Shown in pieces: positions 6,944-16,136 of a stretch of 37,345 nt of DNA. Location: the NCBI GenBank assembly GCA_028277115.1, contig JANQHG010000074.1, forward strand, positions 1-37,345, read 5' to 3'. How positions within the stretch are numbered: position 1 is the stretch's first letter; every line of letters begins with the position of its first letter. This DNA comes from Azospirillaceae bacterium (lineage in GTDB: Bacteria; Pseudomonadota; Alphaproteobacteria; Azospirillales; Azospirillaceae). The notes under the pieces were generated by a model. That model had not been told where the DNA came from. It worked only from the letters and a program-made list of their open reading frames with translations, and searched no databases. The translations under genes were made by a program, and so were the position numbers.

Positions 6944-8818
6944 ATGTTGGCGGTGAAAGACCGGATCGGCGACCCGGCCATGACCGAGGCCCGGCGCGAC
7001 GGCGACGACGTTGCCGCCTGGCTCGGTGAGGTCGATCGGCTGGTCGAGTATCATTATCAGCCGATCGTCAGCGTCCAGTCCGGCCGCTGCTTCGGCTATG
7101 AAGCGCTGGTGCGCGGCACCGCCCCGCTCGGGTTCGGCCAGATCCCCGACCTGTTCGACCACGCCAACGATCGCCAGTGCCTGCCCCAGCTCGATGCCCT
7201 GCTCCGCCGCAAGGCGGTCGCCGGGTTTGCGCTGATCGACCCGGGCGATGCCCGGCTTTTTTACAACATCGACATCCGGATGTTCCTTGCCGAGGACTTC
7301 GTGCGCACATGCACCGAAGACGCCTTCGCCGATGCCCGGCTGCGGCCCGGGACCGTGTGCCTGGAGATCTCCGAACTCCACGACATCTCCGAAGGCGCGC
7401 GGGTGATCGATGTGCTGCGGGCCTATCGCCGCCAGGCCCATCTGCTCGCGATCGACGATTTCGGCACCGGATACTCCGGCCTCAAACTGCTTTATGAACA
7501 ACAGCCCAATCTGGTCAAGATCGACCGCTTCTTCGTCGCCGACATCCCCAACGACGACCGCAAGAAACTGTTCGTGTCGACCGCGGTCAACCTGGCGCAC
7601 GTGCTCGGCATCCAGGTGGTCGCCGAAGGGGTCGAAACCGAAGCCGAGTTCCTGACGTGCAAGGAGATCGGCTGCGATTTGGTCCAGGGCTACTTCATCG
7701 CCCGGCCGGCGCCGCCGCGCCCGTTGCTGTCGCAGATCAGCTCGGTGATCACCGACTCCAACCGCCGCGACCGGCGCGACCGGCGCTCCGACCAGCGTCT
7801 GATCCGGGAGGAAATCGAAGAAGTGCCGCCGCTGACCGTCGGCGACAGCATGGCGACGGTGTTCCAGACCTTCCGGACCAACAAGGAACGGATCTTCTTT
7901 CCGATTCTGGACGAGCACCGGCGGCCGCTCGGGATCATCCGCGAACAGGATTTGAAGGAATTCATTTATTCGCGCTATGGCAAGGACTTGCTTTACAATA
8001 AGTCGCTCAACCGCGGCCTGACCGATTTCCTGACGCGGTGCCCGACCTGCGAGATCAAGGTGTCGGCGGAAAAGCTGCTCGAGGTTTACAGCCTGGCGAT
8101 GAACCCGCTCGGGATCATCCTGGTCGAGGATTCGCGGTACGTCGGGATCTTAAGCGCAGCCTCACTGTTGCGGGTGATCAACGAAAAGAACCTGGCGCTG
8201 GCCCGTGACCAGAACCCGCTGACCAAGCTGCCGGGCAACAACACGATCAACGACCATGTCAACGCGGCATTGGACGACGACATCGTCGGCTGGACCTTCG
8301 CCTATTTCGATTTAGATAATTTCAAGCCGTTCAACGATACCTACGGCTTTCGGCAGGGTGACCGGGTGATCCTGTTGTTTGCCGAGCTGTTGCGGACCAG
8401 TTTTGCCACCACGACCAACTTCGTCGGCCACATCGGCGGTGATGACTTCTTTTTGAGTTTCCGCAACGTCGACCCGGCGTTCGCGCGCCGACAAATTGAG
8501 GACTTATTGGTTGCGTTCAAGACCGACGTCCAGAGCTTCTACGACCCGGTGACCCGGTCGCGCGGCTACATCGTCGCCAAGGATCGCCAGGGCGAAATGC
8601 GGCGGTTTCCGCTGTTGACCGCAAGCGCCGGCGTGGTCTCGGTGCCGGTCGGCCGGCGCGATCTCGTGGTCGATGACCTGATGACCGCGATCGCCGAACT
8701 GAAAAAGACCGCCAAACGCGCCGACAGCCACATCGCGACCCAAACGCTCGACCCGTTCCCGGACCGGTCGGGACGCAGGCCGGCCAAGCTCCACACCACC
8801 GGCACGGATGCCATTTGA
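6944..8818 (+). CDS. EAL-CBS-GGDEF c-di-GMP signalling protein
   Basis: 624 residues from ATG 6944, chosen because GGGGGGAAG lies just upstream; ATG 6908 is the in-frame alternative but abuts the hairpin. Domain order is EAL phosphodiesterase (about 30-260), a basic linker rich in Arg and Asp, a CBS-pair domain (about 296-415), then GGDEF (about 425-600). EAL motifs look intact: YEALVRG (52-58), LEISE, IDDFGTGYSGL (170-180), VKIDRFF, VAEGVETEAEF and QGYF. The GGDEF signature reads GGDDF (498-502), so the usual Glu is Asp and cyclase activity is uncertain. No membrane segment is seen, so it is cytosolic. It probably degrades c-di-GMP, with the CBS domain sensing a nucleotide; that role is inference. 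Confidence 0.88.
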   Translation: MLAVKDRIGDPAMTEARRDGDDVAAWLGEVDRLVEYHYQPIVSVQSGRCFGYEALVRGTAPLGFGQIPDLFDHANDRQCLPQLDALLRRKAVAGFALIDPGDARLFYNIDIRMFLAEDFVRTCTEDAFADARLRPGTVCLEISELHDISEGARVIDVLRAYRRQAHLLAIDDFGTGYSGLKLLYEQQPNLVKIDRFFVADIPNDDRKKLFVSTAVNLAHVLGIQVVAEGVETEAEFLTCKEIGCDLVQGYFIARPAPPRPLLSQISSVITDSNRRDRRDRRSDQRLIREEIEEVPPLTVGDSMATVFQTFRTNKERIFFPILDEHRRPLGIIREQDLKEFIYSRYGKDLLYNKSLNRGLTDFLTRCPTCEIKVSAEKLLEVYSLAMNPLGIILVEDSRYVGILSAASLLRVINEKNLALARDQNPLTKLPGNNTINDHVNAALDDDIVGWTFAYFDLDNFKPFNDTYGFRQGDRVILLFAELLRTSFATTTNFVGHIGGDDFFLSFRNVDPAFARRQIEDLLVAFKTDVQSFYDPVTRSRGYIVAKDRQGEMRRFPLLTASAGVVSVPVGRRDLVVDDLMTAIAELKKTAKRADSHIATQTLDPFPDRSGRRPAKLHTTGTDAI

Positions 8819-8896
8819 AGGGATTGCCCGATCGGGTTTATCGGCAGGTCTTCAGTCGACTGGCTGATCCCATTCGTGTGCCTTGTCGGAAACCCA

Positions 8897-8922
8897 CTGT
8901 CACCTGTACAGTCTGACAGGTG
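8897..8922. promoter_or_regulatory. Cluster of overlapping dyad symmetries
   Basis: Three palindromes overlap here: CTGTCA (8897-8902) with TGACAG (8914-8919), CACCTGT (8901-8907) with ACAGGTG (8916-8922), and the perfect 8-mer CTGTACAG (8904-8911). They lie about 150 bp before the CBS protein start. This looks like a transcription-factor operator or competing RNA hairpins; the regulator is unknown. A separate 10-bp palindrome CCCGATCGGG at 8827-8836 follows the stop codon of the upstream gene. Confidence 0.45.
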
Positions 8923-9070
8923 GTCCGCGGTGTTGCGCGGGTCAGCTGTGCCCGGGCCGTCGAGAAGGCCGCGGTCGGTCGGTGTCTTGAACCGGCGCGC
9001 GGGTCGGCACCGGTCAACGACAACCGGTGCCGGCAAGAAAAACCGGCTGAACAGTCAAGGGGAAACGTCC

Positions 9071-9598
9071 ATGGCACCCTATTCCTACCGGGGCCGGCTT
9101 GCGTCCGACGACGCCGAAGATCGCACCCACTCGCAGTCGCTGGACGATGCCCAGGACAGCCGCCCCGGTGTGCGGGTCGGGGACATCGTCACCCGTCGCG
9201 ATCTCACCAAGTTCACGGTGGCGCCCGACGCGTCGATCCTCGCCGCGATCGAGGCGTTCAATGCGATGCGCCCCGGCGCGCTCTTGGTGGTCGACGACCA
9301 GGCGCGCCTGCTCGGCATCGTGTCGGAGCACGACCTGGTCACCGGCCTGCGCCGCGACGGGCTCGGTCTGTTCTCCAAAAACTTGAGCGAGGTGATGACC
9401 CGCGACGTCGTCACCTGCGGTCCCGACGAACCGATCTTGAACGTCATGCGCAAGATGACCGAGGGCGGGTTCCGCCACGTGCCGGTGTGCGTCGATGGCC
9501 GGGTGATCGGCCTCGTCACCACGCTTGACGTCATGCAGGCCCGGCTCGACGAGGTCGAGTACGAGAATCTGAAGATGCGCCAGGTGATCGTCGGCTGA
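9071..9598 (+). CDS. CBS domain-containing protein
   Basis: 175 residues starting at ATG 9071 with AAGGGGAAA upstream. After a polar N-terminal tail of about 35 residues the protein is a single CBS pair. The first CBS covers about 37-95 (VGDIVTRRDLTKFTVAPDAS, then ALLVVDDQARLLGIVSEHDL). The second covers about 105-165 (VMTRDVVTCGPDEPI, GGFRHVPVCVDGRVIGLVTTLDV). Stand-alone CBS pairs bind adenine nucleotides and regulate partner proteins. No partner is fused here. The adjacent upstream gene also contains a CBS pair, so joint sensing is possible, but that is only inference. Confidence 0.85.
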   Translation: MAPYSYRGRLASDDAEDRTHSQSLDDAQDSRPGVRVGDIVTRRDLTKFTVAPDASILAAIEAFNAMRPGALLVVDDQARLLGIVSEHDLVTGLRRDGLGLFSKNLSEVMTRDVVTCGPDEPILNVMRKMTEGGFRHVPVCVDGRVIGLVTTLDVMQARLDEVEYENLKMRQVIVG

Positions 9599-9752
9599 CC
9601 CCTCTGGCGGTGTCGGTTTGGGCCCGGGGACCGCGGTCGCGGTGTCCCGGACCACTGATGCCGGTGCGGGGTCGCCCCACCCAACCGGTCGGCCGGGACT
9701 TGGTCGGTCGGTGACGACGATTCGGTGTGCGACCGGGCCGAACGCGCCGAGA

Positions 9753-9774
9753 AACCCATAAAGTTTAATGGGTT
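9753..9774. promoter_or_regulatory. Perfect inverted repeat upstream of nqr, candidate operator
   Basis: AACCCAT (9753-9759) and ATGGGTT (9768-9774) form a perfect 7-bp inverted repeat with an 8-base AT-only-but-one spacer, AAAGTTTA. It stands out in a GC-rich intergenic region and lies about 27 bp before the candidate -35. Confidence 0.4.
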
Positions 9775-9800
9775 ACCGGTGAGGTCGGCGCGGAAAGCGC

Positions 9801-9829
9801 TTGCCTGCCCTGGTTACCCCTCGTAGAGT
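9801..9829 (+). promoter_or_regulatory. Candidate promoter of the nqr operon
   Basis: TTGCCT (9801-9806) and TAGAGT (9824-9829) are spaced by exactly 17 bases, each matching sigma70 at four of six positions. The leader before nqrA would be about 175 nt. Confidence 0.35.
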
Positions 9830-10012
9830 AATCCCGCTGGCTGGTGGTCCGTGGCGCGATGCGTGGGCGTCGACGACCCGGCATTGGGTCTTGCCGGCAT
9901 CGGTTCTTCTGAAGGACCCGCGTCGGTCGAACCGCCCGAAGCCTCCGGGACGGACGGCGTCGGGGCGACCGGGGGGTCGCGAATTTCATGGAGCCTCGCG
10001 GTCTTTGCAAAC

Positions 10013-11410
10013 ATGAGCGATGTGATGGAGGCCGTCGGAGAGCGACGGCGCGTGACGGTGCCGCGGTTTCGCAACGGGCTGGACCTGCCGATCACCGGCA
10101 GCCCCGACCCGAGGATCACCGAGGCACCCGAGGTCGACGCCGTCGCGGTGATCGCGGCCGACCATGTTGGGTTCAAAGCCAAGATAGCGGTGGCAGAGGG
10201 CGACAAGGTTCGCCTGGGCCAACCGGTGTTGTACGACAAACGGGTGGACGGGGTTGCGATCACCGCGCCCGCGGCCGGGGTGGTCCGCGCGATCCATCGC
10301 GGGGCGCGCCGGGTGCTGGAAAGCGTGGTGATCGACCGCGACGACGGCGTCGGGGACGAGCGCTTCCCGACGATCGCGCGCGATCATATCGCCTCGGTCG
10401 ATCGCGGCGACATCGTCGACACGCTGGCGCGCAGCGGTCTGTGGGCCGCCCTTCGCACCCGGCCGTTCAGTAAGATACCCGACCCCAGGACAACGCCTCA
10501 AGCGGTGTTCGTGACCGCGATGGAGAGCGCGCCGCTCGCGCCCGACGCCGCCTTGATCATCGGCCAAGCGCCCCAGGCGTTCGAGGTCGGGGTCCGGGTG
10601 CTGGCGCGGCTGACCGACGGCTCCACCTATGTGTGTCAGCGCGCCGGCGCGGCGCTGCCGGAGATCGACGCCGAGCGGGTGGTCCATGCCGAGTTCGACG
10701 GCCCGCACCCGGCCGGGCTCGCCGGGACCCATGTCCATGTCCTGCACCCGGTCGATGCCAACCGCGAGGTCTGGACGATCGGCTATCAGGACGCGATCGC
10801 GATCGGCCATCTGTTCACCACCGGCCGGTTGTCGGTCGAGCGGGTGGTCGCGCTCTGCGGTCCGGCGGCGCGCGACCCGCGGCATCTGCGCACCCGACCG
10901 GGGGCGGCGATCGCGCCCTTGATCGCCGGCGAAACCTCGGTCAGCCCGGTGCGCCCGATCTCGGGCGACGTCCTGACCGGACGGGCCGCGCGCGACCAGT
11001 TCGCCTATCTCGACCGGTTCGCCCGCCAGATCACCCTGATGCATGACGCCGCTCCGCGCGAACTGCTCGGCTGGGTGTTGCCCGGGGTCAACAAATTCGC
11101 GACCGCGCGGGTCCATCTGCGCCACCTGATGGGCCGGATCAAGGTGCCCTTGCCGCTCAACACCAACATCAACGGCAGCGCGCGCGCGATGGTGCCGGTC
11201 GGCCTGTACGAAGACGTGATCCCGATGGACATGCTGGCGACCCAGTTGCTCCGCGCGATCCTCGTGCTCGACACCGACATGGCCCAGGCGCTTGGGGTCC
11301 TCGAGCTCGACGAGGAAGACCTGGCATTGTGCACTTACATCTGTCACTCGAAATACGAGTACGGGATGGCGTTGCGCAGCTGCCTGGACAAGATCGAGGC
11401 GGAGGGCTGA
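10013..11410 (+). CDS. nqrA: Na+-translocating NADH:quinone reductase subunit A
   Basis: 465 residues from ATG 10013 (10025 and GTG 10052 are other possible starts; the ribosome binding site is weak). The conserved core begins at RNGLDLPITGSP, the NqrA N-terminal signature. Further family stretches are GVVRAIHRGARRVLESVVID, FVTAMESAPLAPD, LPGVNKFATARVHL, the near-C-terminal GLYEDVIPMDMLATQLLRAI and DLALCTYICHSKYEYG. NqrA is the peripheral cytoplasmic subunit of the six-subunit complex that oxidises NADH, reduces quinone and exports Na+. It is the first gene of a complete nqrABCDEF set; nqrB follows after six bases. Confidence 0.93.
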   Translation: MSDVMEAVGERRRVTVPRFRNGLDLPITGSPDPRITEAPEVDAVAVIAADHVGFKAKIAVAEGDKVRLGQPVLYDKRVDGVAITAPAAGVVRAIHRGARRVLESVVIDRDDGVGDERFPTIARDHIASVDRGDIVDTLARSGLWAALRTRPFSKIPDPRTTPQAVFVTAMESAPLAPDAALIIGQAPQAFEVGVRVLARLTDGSTYVCQRAGAALPEIDAERVVHAEFDGPHPAGLAGTHVHVLHPVDANREVWTIGYQDAIAIGHLFTTGRLSVERVVALCGPAARDPRHLRTRPGAAIAPLIAGETSVSPVRPISGDVLTGRAARDQFAYLDRFARQITLMHDAAPRELLGWVLPGVNKFATARVHLRHLMGRIKVPLPLNTNINGSARAMVPVGLYEDVIPMDMLATQLLRAILVLDTDMAQALGVLELDEEDLALCTYICHSKYEYGMALRSCLDKIEAEG

Positions 11411-11416
11411 TCGGTC

Positions 11417-12631
11417 ATGGGCTTCCTCAAGATCATGGAGAAGGTCGCGCCGCACTTCGAAAAGGGCGGGCGGCTCGAAAAGCTCTATCCCGCATTCGAG
11501 ATGGTCGACACCTTCGTGTACACGCCCGAGCGGGTCACCACGGTGGCGCCGCACGCGCGGGCGTCGATCGACTTGAAGCGCCTGTTGTTCTATGTCGTGA
11601 TCGGTACCATCCCCTGTATTCTGTGGGCGTGCTTCAACACCGGGTATCAGGCCAATCTGGCGCTGCAATCGCTCGGGATCACCGAGCCCGACGGCTGGCG
11701 CGCCGCGATCCTCTCGGCGATCGGGATCGGCTTCAGCCCGAGCAATCCATTTGCCTGCTTCGTCCACGGGTTTTTGTATTTCCTGCCGATCTACATCGTC
11801 ACCGTGGCGATCGGCGGCTTGATCGAGCTCGGCTTTGCGATCATGCGCGGGCACGAGGTCAACGAGGGCTTTCTGGTCACCTCGATGCTCTATGTCCTGG
11901 TGCTGCCGGCAACCACGCCGTTGTGGATGGTCGGGCTCGGGATCGCGTTCGGGGTGGTGCTGGGCAAAGAGGTGTTCGGCGGCACCGGCAAGAATTTCTT
12001 GAACCCGGCGCTGGTCGGCCGCTGTTTTCTGTACTTCGCCTACCCGGCGGCGATGTCGGGTGACACGGTGTGGGTGCCGGTCGATGCCTATTCCGGCGCC
12101 ACCGCGCTGTCGGTCGCGGCGAGCGACGGCTATCAGATGCTCGCCCAGCAGATCGAGCTTGGCTGGCTTCAAGCGTTCTTCGGGTTGATGGAAGGCTCGC
12201 TCGGCGAAACCTCGGCCTTCTGCTGTCTGTTGGGCGCGGTTTTCCTGTTGTGGACCCGGATCGCCAATTATCGGCTGATCGTCGGCTGTCTGGTCGGGAT
12301 GATCGTAACGGCGACGCTGTTCAATCTGATCGGGTCGGACACCAACCCGATGTTCGCGATGCCGTGGTACTGGCACTTGGTGCTGGGCGGCTTTGCCTTC
12401 GGGCTGGTGTTCATGGTGACCGAGCCGGTGTCGGCGGCGATGACCAATGTCGGACGCTGGTGGTACGCCGCGCTGATCGGGGTGATGTGCGTGTTGATCC
12501 GGGTTGTCAACCCGGCGTTCCCCGAGGGCATGATGCTGGCGATCCTGTTCGGCAACATTTTCGCGCCGCTGATCGACCACTTCGTCGTTCAAGCACACAT
12601 CCGCGCCAGGAGAAAGCGTCATGCCGGCTGA
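11417..12631 (+). CDS. nqrB: Na+-translocating NADH:quinone reductase subunit B
   Basis: 404-residue polytopic inner-membrane subunit, related to RnfD. The covalent FMN site is visible as SGAT at residues 226-229 in DAYSGATALS; threonine 229 would carry FMN by a phosphoester bond made by ApbE, which is encoded downstream. The N terminus GFLKIMEKVAPHFEKGG is typical. Other family stretches are NEGFLVTSMLYVLVLP, GKNFLNPALVGRCFLYFAYP and VFMVTEPVSAAMTNVGRW. By family knowledge it forms part of the Na+ channel and binds quinone. The stop lies inside the nqrC start region, an 11-base overlap indicating translational coupling. Confidence 0.95.
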   Translation: MGFLKIMEKVAPHFEKGGRLEKLYPAFEMVDTFVYTPERVTTVAPHARASIDLKRLLFYVVIGTIPCILWACFNTGYQANLALQSLGITEPDGWRAAILSAIGIGFSPSNPFACFVHGFLYFLPIYIVTVAIGGLIELGFAIMRGHEVNEGFLVTSMLYVLVLPATTPLWMVGLGIAFGVVLGKEVFGGTGKNFLNPALVGRCFLYFAYPAAMSGDTVWVPVDAYSGATALSVAASDGYQMLAQQIELGWLQAFFGLMEGSLGETSAFCCLLGAVFLLWTRIANYRLIVGCLVGMIVTATLFNLIGSDTNPMFAMPWYWHLVLGGFAFGLVFMVTEPVSAAMTNVGRWWYAALIGVMCVLIRVVNPAFPEGMMLAILFGNIFAPLIDHFVVQAHIRARRKRHAG

Positions 12632-13574
12632 TCCGGTGACCGGGCCCGAGGGCACGCCGCCAGAAACCGCGCACAAGGCTAACGGGTCCGGGGCCCCCCG
12701 GTCCGAGGCCGACGCAGCGGGCGAGAGTGGTGCGAAGACGGCGTGGCTGCCGCCGACCAAGCCGTCGGGCGGGATCAATCCGCTCCGTGCCTTCTTGGCG
12801 ATGCCGATCGATTCGACGCCGCGGACGCTGATCACCGCGGTCGGATTGTGCTTCATCTGTTCGATCTTCGTGTCGGCGGCGGCGGTGGTCTTGAAGCCGC
12901 TGCAGCTCGAGAACAAGCGGCTCGACCGCCAACAGAACATCCTCGAGGTCTCGGGCCTGATGTATCCGGGAGCCGACGTCGAGTATGTGTTCGATCACCG
13001 GGTGACGCCGCGGGTGGTCGCGCTCGAGACCGGGCGGTTTACCGACGCGATCGACCCCGCGAGCTTCGACCAACGGGTGGCGGCGCGCGATCCGGCGCGC
13101 TCGATCGACCTTGCCGACGATGCCGACCCGGCGTCGATCGGCCGGCGGGCCAACCATGCGGTGGTTTATCTGGTCGAAAACGACGAAGGCCGGGTCGAGC
13201 GGGTGATCCTGCCGGTCCACGGCTATGGTCTGTGGTCTACCTTGTACGGCTTTTTGGCGGTGGCACCGGACGGCGACCGCATCCTCGGGCTCAAATTCTA
13301 CGAACACGCCGAGACGCCCGGTCTCGGCGGCGAGGTCGATAACCCGAAATGGCGCGCGATGTGGCACGACAAGGAGCTGTTCGGCGACGACGGCGAGATC
13401 CGGGTCGCGGTCGAAAAGGGCGACCAGTCGAGCGACCCGTACGCGGTCGATGCCCTGTCGGGCGCGACCCTGACCAGCCGCGGCGTGCACAATCTGTTGC
13501 GCTTTTGGGCGTCCGAAGACGGCTTTGGGCCGTTCCTTGAGAACCTTCCGCAGGAGTTGTCCGACAATGGCTAG
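12621..13574 (+). CDS. nqrC: Na+-translocating NADH:quinone reductase subunit C, with N-terminal extension
   Basis: 317 residues, longer than the roughly 260 usual for NqrC. Residues 1-60 are a polar Gly/Ala/Pro/Glu-rich cytoplasmic extension. A single membrane segment (about 70-92) and a periplasmic FMN-binding domain follow. The covalent FMN motif is SGAT at 280-283 in [31 protein letters not shown] and [17 protein letters not shown] are family signatures. Its ATG lies within the end of nqrB, and its end overlaps nqrD by eight bases. An in-frame internal start giving a standard-length protein cannot be excluded, for example near the [11 protein letters not shown] segment. Confidence 0.93.
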   Translation: MPADPVTGPEGTPPETAHKANGSGAPRSEADAAGESGAKTAWLPPTKPSGGINPLRAFLAMPIDSTPRTLITAVGLCFICSIFVSAAAVVLKPLQLENKRLDRQQNILEVSGLMYPGADVEYVFDHRVTPRVVALETGRFTDAIDPASFDQRVAARDPARSIDLADDADPASIGRRANHAVVYLVENDEGRVERVILPVHGYGLWSTLYGFLAVAPDGDRILGLKFYEHAETPGLGGEVDNPKWRAMWHDKELFGDDGEIRVAVEKGDQSSDPYAVDALSGATLTSRGVHNLLRFWASEDGFGPFLENLPQELSDNG

Positions 13575-14241
13575 CGCTGGGACCAAGGTTCTGCTCGACC
13601 CGTTGGTCGATAACAACCCGATCATGCTGCAGTCGCTGGGCATTTGCTCGGCATTGGCGGTGACCGCGCGGATGGACACGGCGTTCACCATGTGCATCGC
13701 GCTGACCAGCGTCACCGCGTTTTCCAACCTGTTCATCAGCATGATCCGCCAGGGCGTGCCGCCGGCGATCCGGATCATCGTCCAGATGACGATCATCGCG
13801 TCGTTGGTGATCGTGGTCGATCAGATCTTAAAGGCGTTCGCCTATGAGATCTCGAAGATGCTGTCGGTGTTCGTCGGTTTGATCATCACCAACTGCATCG
13901 TGATGGGCCGGGCCGAGGCCTATGCGATGTCGAACCCGCCGTGGCCGAGCTTTCTGGACGGTGTCGGCAACGGGCTCGGCTACAGCGCGCTGTTGATGAC
14001 GGTCGCGTTCTTTCGCGAGCTGTTCGGGTCGGGCAGCCTGTTCGGGATCACCTTGTTGGACAAGGTGACCGACGGTGGGTGGTACGTGCCGAACGGTCTG
14101 ATGCTGCTGCCGCCGTCGGCGTTCTTCCTGATCGGGCTGATGATCTGGGCGGTCAGGATCTGGAAGCCGGCGCAGGTCGAAAAGGCCGAGTACCAGATCC
14201 AAGACGCCCACAGCCCGACCGCCCGTCCGGTGGCGGCGTAA
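13567..14241 (+). CDS. nqrD: Na+-translocating NADH:quinone reductase subunit D
   Basis: 224-residue integral membrane subunit with about six membrane segments, homologous to RnfE. ATG 13567 overlaps the end of nqrC. Two conserved cysteines, one in [10 protein letters not shown] (Cys27) and one in [16 protein letters not shown], match those that, together with NqrE cysteines, hold the intramembrane iron-sulfur centre. The signature [17 protein letters not shown] is clear. The C terminus is a hydrophilic tail of about 35 residues after the last segment. Confidence 0.95.
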   Translation: MASAGTKVLLDPLVDNNPIMLQSLGICSALAVTARMDTAFTMCIALTSVTAFSNLFISMIRQGVPPAIRIIVQMTIIASLVIVVDQILKAFAYEISKMLSVFVGLIITNCIVMGRAEAYAMSNPPWPSFLDGVGNGLGYSALLMTVAFFRELFGSGSLFGITLLDKVTDGGWYVPNGLMLLPPSAFFLIGLMIWAVRIWKPAQVEKAEYQIQDAHSPTARPVAA

Positions 14242-14275
14242 CTTTGCGGCACCGACGACACGGGGACGGTCACTG

Positions 14276-14884
14276 ATGGAAGCCCATCTCTCTTTGCTGG
14301 TGCGCGCGATCTTCGTCGAGAATCTGGCACTGTCGTTCTTCCTTGGCATGTGCACCTTCTTGGCGGTGTCGAAAAAGATCGAGACCGCGATCGGGCTCGG
14401 CACCGCGGTGACCGTGGTGCAGACGATCACGGTCCCGGCCAACAACTTGATCTTGAACGGTTTCTTAAAGGAAGGGGCGCTCGACTGGATCGGGCTCAAC
14501 GGGGTCGATCTGACCTTCGTCGGCTTGATCTGCTACATTGGCGTGATTGCGGCGATGGTGCAGATCTTGGAAATGGCCTTAGATAAATTCTACCCGCCGC
14601 TCTATCACGCACTGGGGATTTTCCTGCCGTTGATCACGGTCAACTGCGCGATCCTGGGTGGCTCGTTGTTCATGGTCGAGCGCGACTACAGCTTTGCCGA
14701 GAGCGTGACCTATGGGGTCGGCAGCGGTGTCGGCTGGGCGTTGGCGATCACCGCGATCGCCGGGGTGCGGGAGAAGTTGAAGTACTCCGACATTCCGCCG
14801 GGCCTGCGCGGGCTCGGGATCGCGTTCATCATCACCGGGTTGATGTCGCTTGGGTTCATGTCGTTTTCCGGCATACAGCTCTGA
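14276..14884 (+). CDS. nqrE: Na+-translocating NADH:quinone reductase subunit E
   Basis: 202-residue integral membrane subunit, the inverted-topology partner of NqrD. It starts [20 protein letters not shown], as typical for the family. The iron-binding cysteines are Cys26 in [10 protein letters not shown] and the one in [14 protein letters not shown]. It ends with the usual [27 protein letters not shown]-type helix. It lies 34 bp after nqrD and 21 bp before nqrF. Confidence 0.95.
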   Translation: MEAHLSLLVRAIFVENLALSFFLGMCTFLAVSKKIETAIGLGTAVTVVQTITVPANNLILNGFLKEGALDWIGLNGVDLTFVGLICYIGVIAAMVQILEMALDKFYPPLYHALGIFLPLITVNCAILGGSLFMVERDYSFAESVTYGVGSGVGWALAITAIAGVREKLKYSDIPPGLRGLGIAFIITGLMSLGFMSFSGIQL

Positions 14885-14905
14885 AGACTGGGGGGCCGCG
14901 CGGTC

Positions 14906-16132
14906 ATGGTCGAGTTCTCGTTGGGCGTCGGCGTGTTTACCGCCATGGTGTTCATGCTGGTGGTGGTCATCCTGTTTGCCAAGGCGCGGTTGGTGTCGAC
15001 CGGGTTTGTCGATGTCGAGATCAATGACGAGCGCAAGATCCGGGCGCCGGTCGGCATGAAGCTGTTGGGAGCGTTGGCGCGCTCCAAGCTGTTCGTGAGT
15101 TCGGCGTGCGGCGGCGGCGGCACCTGCGCCCAGTGTCGGGTCAAGGTGTTCGAGGGCGGCGGCGCGATCCTGCCGACCGAGCTCAGCCACATCACCAAGC
15201 GCGAGGCGCGCGAGGGTGACCGGCTGTCGTGCCAGGTGACGGTCAAGCAGCCGATGAGGATCCGGATTCCGGACGAGGTGTTCGGGGTCAAGAAGTGGCG
15301 GTGTCGGGTGCGCTCGAACGACAATGTCGCGACCTTCATCAAGAACCTGGTGCTCGATCTGCCGCCGGGCGAGAGCGTCGATTTCCGGGCCGGCGGCTAT
15401 ATCCAGATCGAGATCCCGCCGCACGACATCTCGTTCAAGGACTTCGAGGTCGCCGAGGAGTATCGGGAAGACTGGGACCGGTTCAATCTGTGGTCGCTGC
15501 GCTCGACCAACCGCGACACGGTCGAACGGGCGTATTCGATGGCGAATTATCCGGAAGAGCGCGGCATGGTGATGCTGAACGTCCGGATCGCGACACCGCC
15601 GCCCAAGAGCGATTGGAAGAAGGTCCCGCCCGGCAAGTCGTCCAGTTACATCTTCAGTTTGAAGCCCGGCGACGAGGTGACGATCTCGGGTCCGTTCGGT
15701 GAGTTTTTCGCACGCGAGACCGCCAAGGAGATGGTGTTCGTCGGCGGTGGTGCCGGGATGGCGCCGATGCGCGCGCATATTTTCGATCAGCTGAAGCGGA
15801 TCAAGACCAATCGCAAGATCACCTTCTGGTATGGCGCGCGCAGCCGGCGCGAGATGTTTTTCGTCGAAGACTTCGACATGTTGGCACGCGAGAACGAAAA
15901 CTTCGCGTGGCACGTCGCCCTGTCAGACCCACAGGCCGGCGACAACTGGGATGGCCCGACCGGCTTCATCCACAAGGTGCTCTTCGAAAACTACCTTAAG
16001 AGTCACCCAGAACCCGAAGAGTGCGAATACTATCTGTGCGGCCCTCCGATGATGAATCTATCGACGATCAACATGCTGGTCGATATGGGTGTTGACCGCA
16101 ACGACATCATGCTTGACGATTTTGGCGGTTGA
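14906..16132 (+). CDS. nqrF: Na+-translocating NADH:quinone reductase subunit F
   Basis: 408 residues: one N-terminal membrane helix (about 5-27), a plant-type 2Fe-2S ferredoxin domain with Cys68, Cys74, Cys77 and Cys109 ([16 protein letters not shown] and LSCQV), then a ferredoxin-reductase-like FAD/NADH domain. FAD binding is shown by [15 protein letters not shown] binding by [19 protein letters not shown], and the C terminus by the typical [19 protein letters not shown] and DDFGG end. It accepts hydride from NADH in the cytoplasm and passes electrons into the membrane subunits. A repeat with two strong hairpins follows before apbE. Confidence 0.95.
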   Translation: MVEFSLGVGVFTAMVFMLVVVILFAKARLVSTGFVDVEINDERKIRAPVGMKLLGALARSKLFVSSACGGGGTCAQCRVKVFEGGGAILPTELSHITKREAREGDRLSCQVTVKQPMRIRIPDEVFGVKKWRCRVRSNDNVATFIKNLVLDLPPGESVDFRAGGYIQIEIPPHDISFKDFEVAEEYREDWDRFNLWSLRSTNRDTVERAYSMANYPEERGMVMLNVRIATPPPKSDWKKVPPGKSSSYIFSLKPGDEVTISGPFGEFFARETAKEMVFVGGGAGMAPMRAHIFDQLKRIKTNRKITFWYGARSRREMFFVEDFDMLARENENFAWHVALSDPQAGDNWDGPTGFIHKVLFENYLKSHPEPEECEYYLCGPPMMNLSTINMLVDMGVDRNDIMLDDFGG

Positions 16133-16136
16133 TTAG

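Larger units (their letters stand above)
9599..10012. other. Leader region upstream of the nqr operon
   Basis: About 410 bp. A GC-rich hairpin with a one-base bulge, about 9624-9650 (CCGGG...CCCGG), may end transcription of the CBS gene, but it lacks a T-tract. An inverted repeat at 9753-9774 and a plausible promoter at 9801-9829 point to regulation of nqrA. The nqrA frame is open back to GTG 9851, but that stretch is low-complexity Gly/Ser/Pro and absent from known NqrA proteins, so I consider it untranslated leader. Confidence 0.5.

Noticed and set aside
8890-8925. Pho box
   Set aside because: CTGTCA occurs once directly and once inverted, not as the two direct repeats with 11-base periodicity that define a Pho box.
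9851-10012. Extended start of nqrA at GTG 9851
   Set aside because: The added 54 residues are low-complexity and absent from known NqrA; there is no ribosome binding site, and the candidate promoter lies just upstream.
9986-12940. A 984-codon open frame antisense to nqrA-nqrC
   Set aside because: It is a low-complexity Arg/Asp/Gln/Gly-rich translation opposite firmly identified genes, an effect of high GC at third positions.
10013-16132. Rnf complex
   Set aside because: NqrA and an NqrF with a ferredoxin-reductase domain are present and RnfB/RnfC are absent, so it is Na+-NQR.
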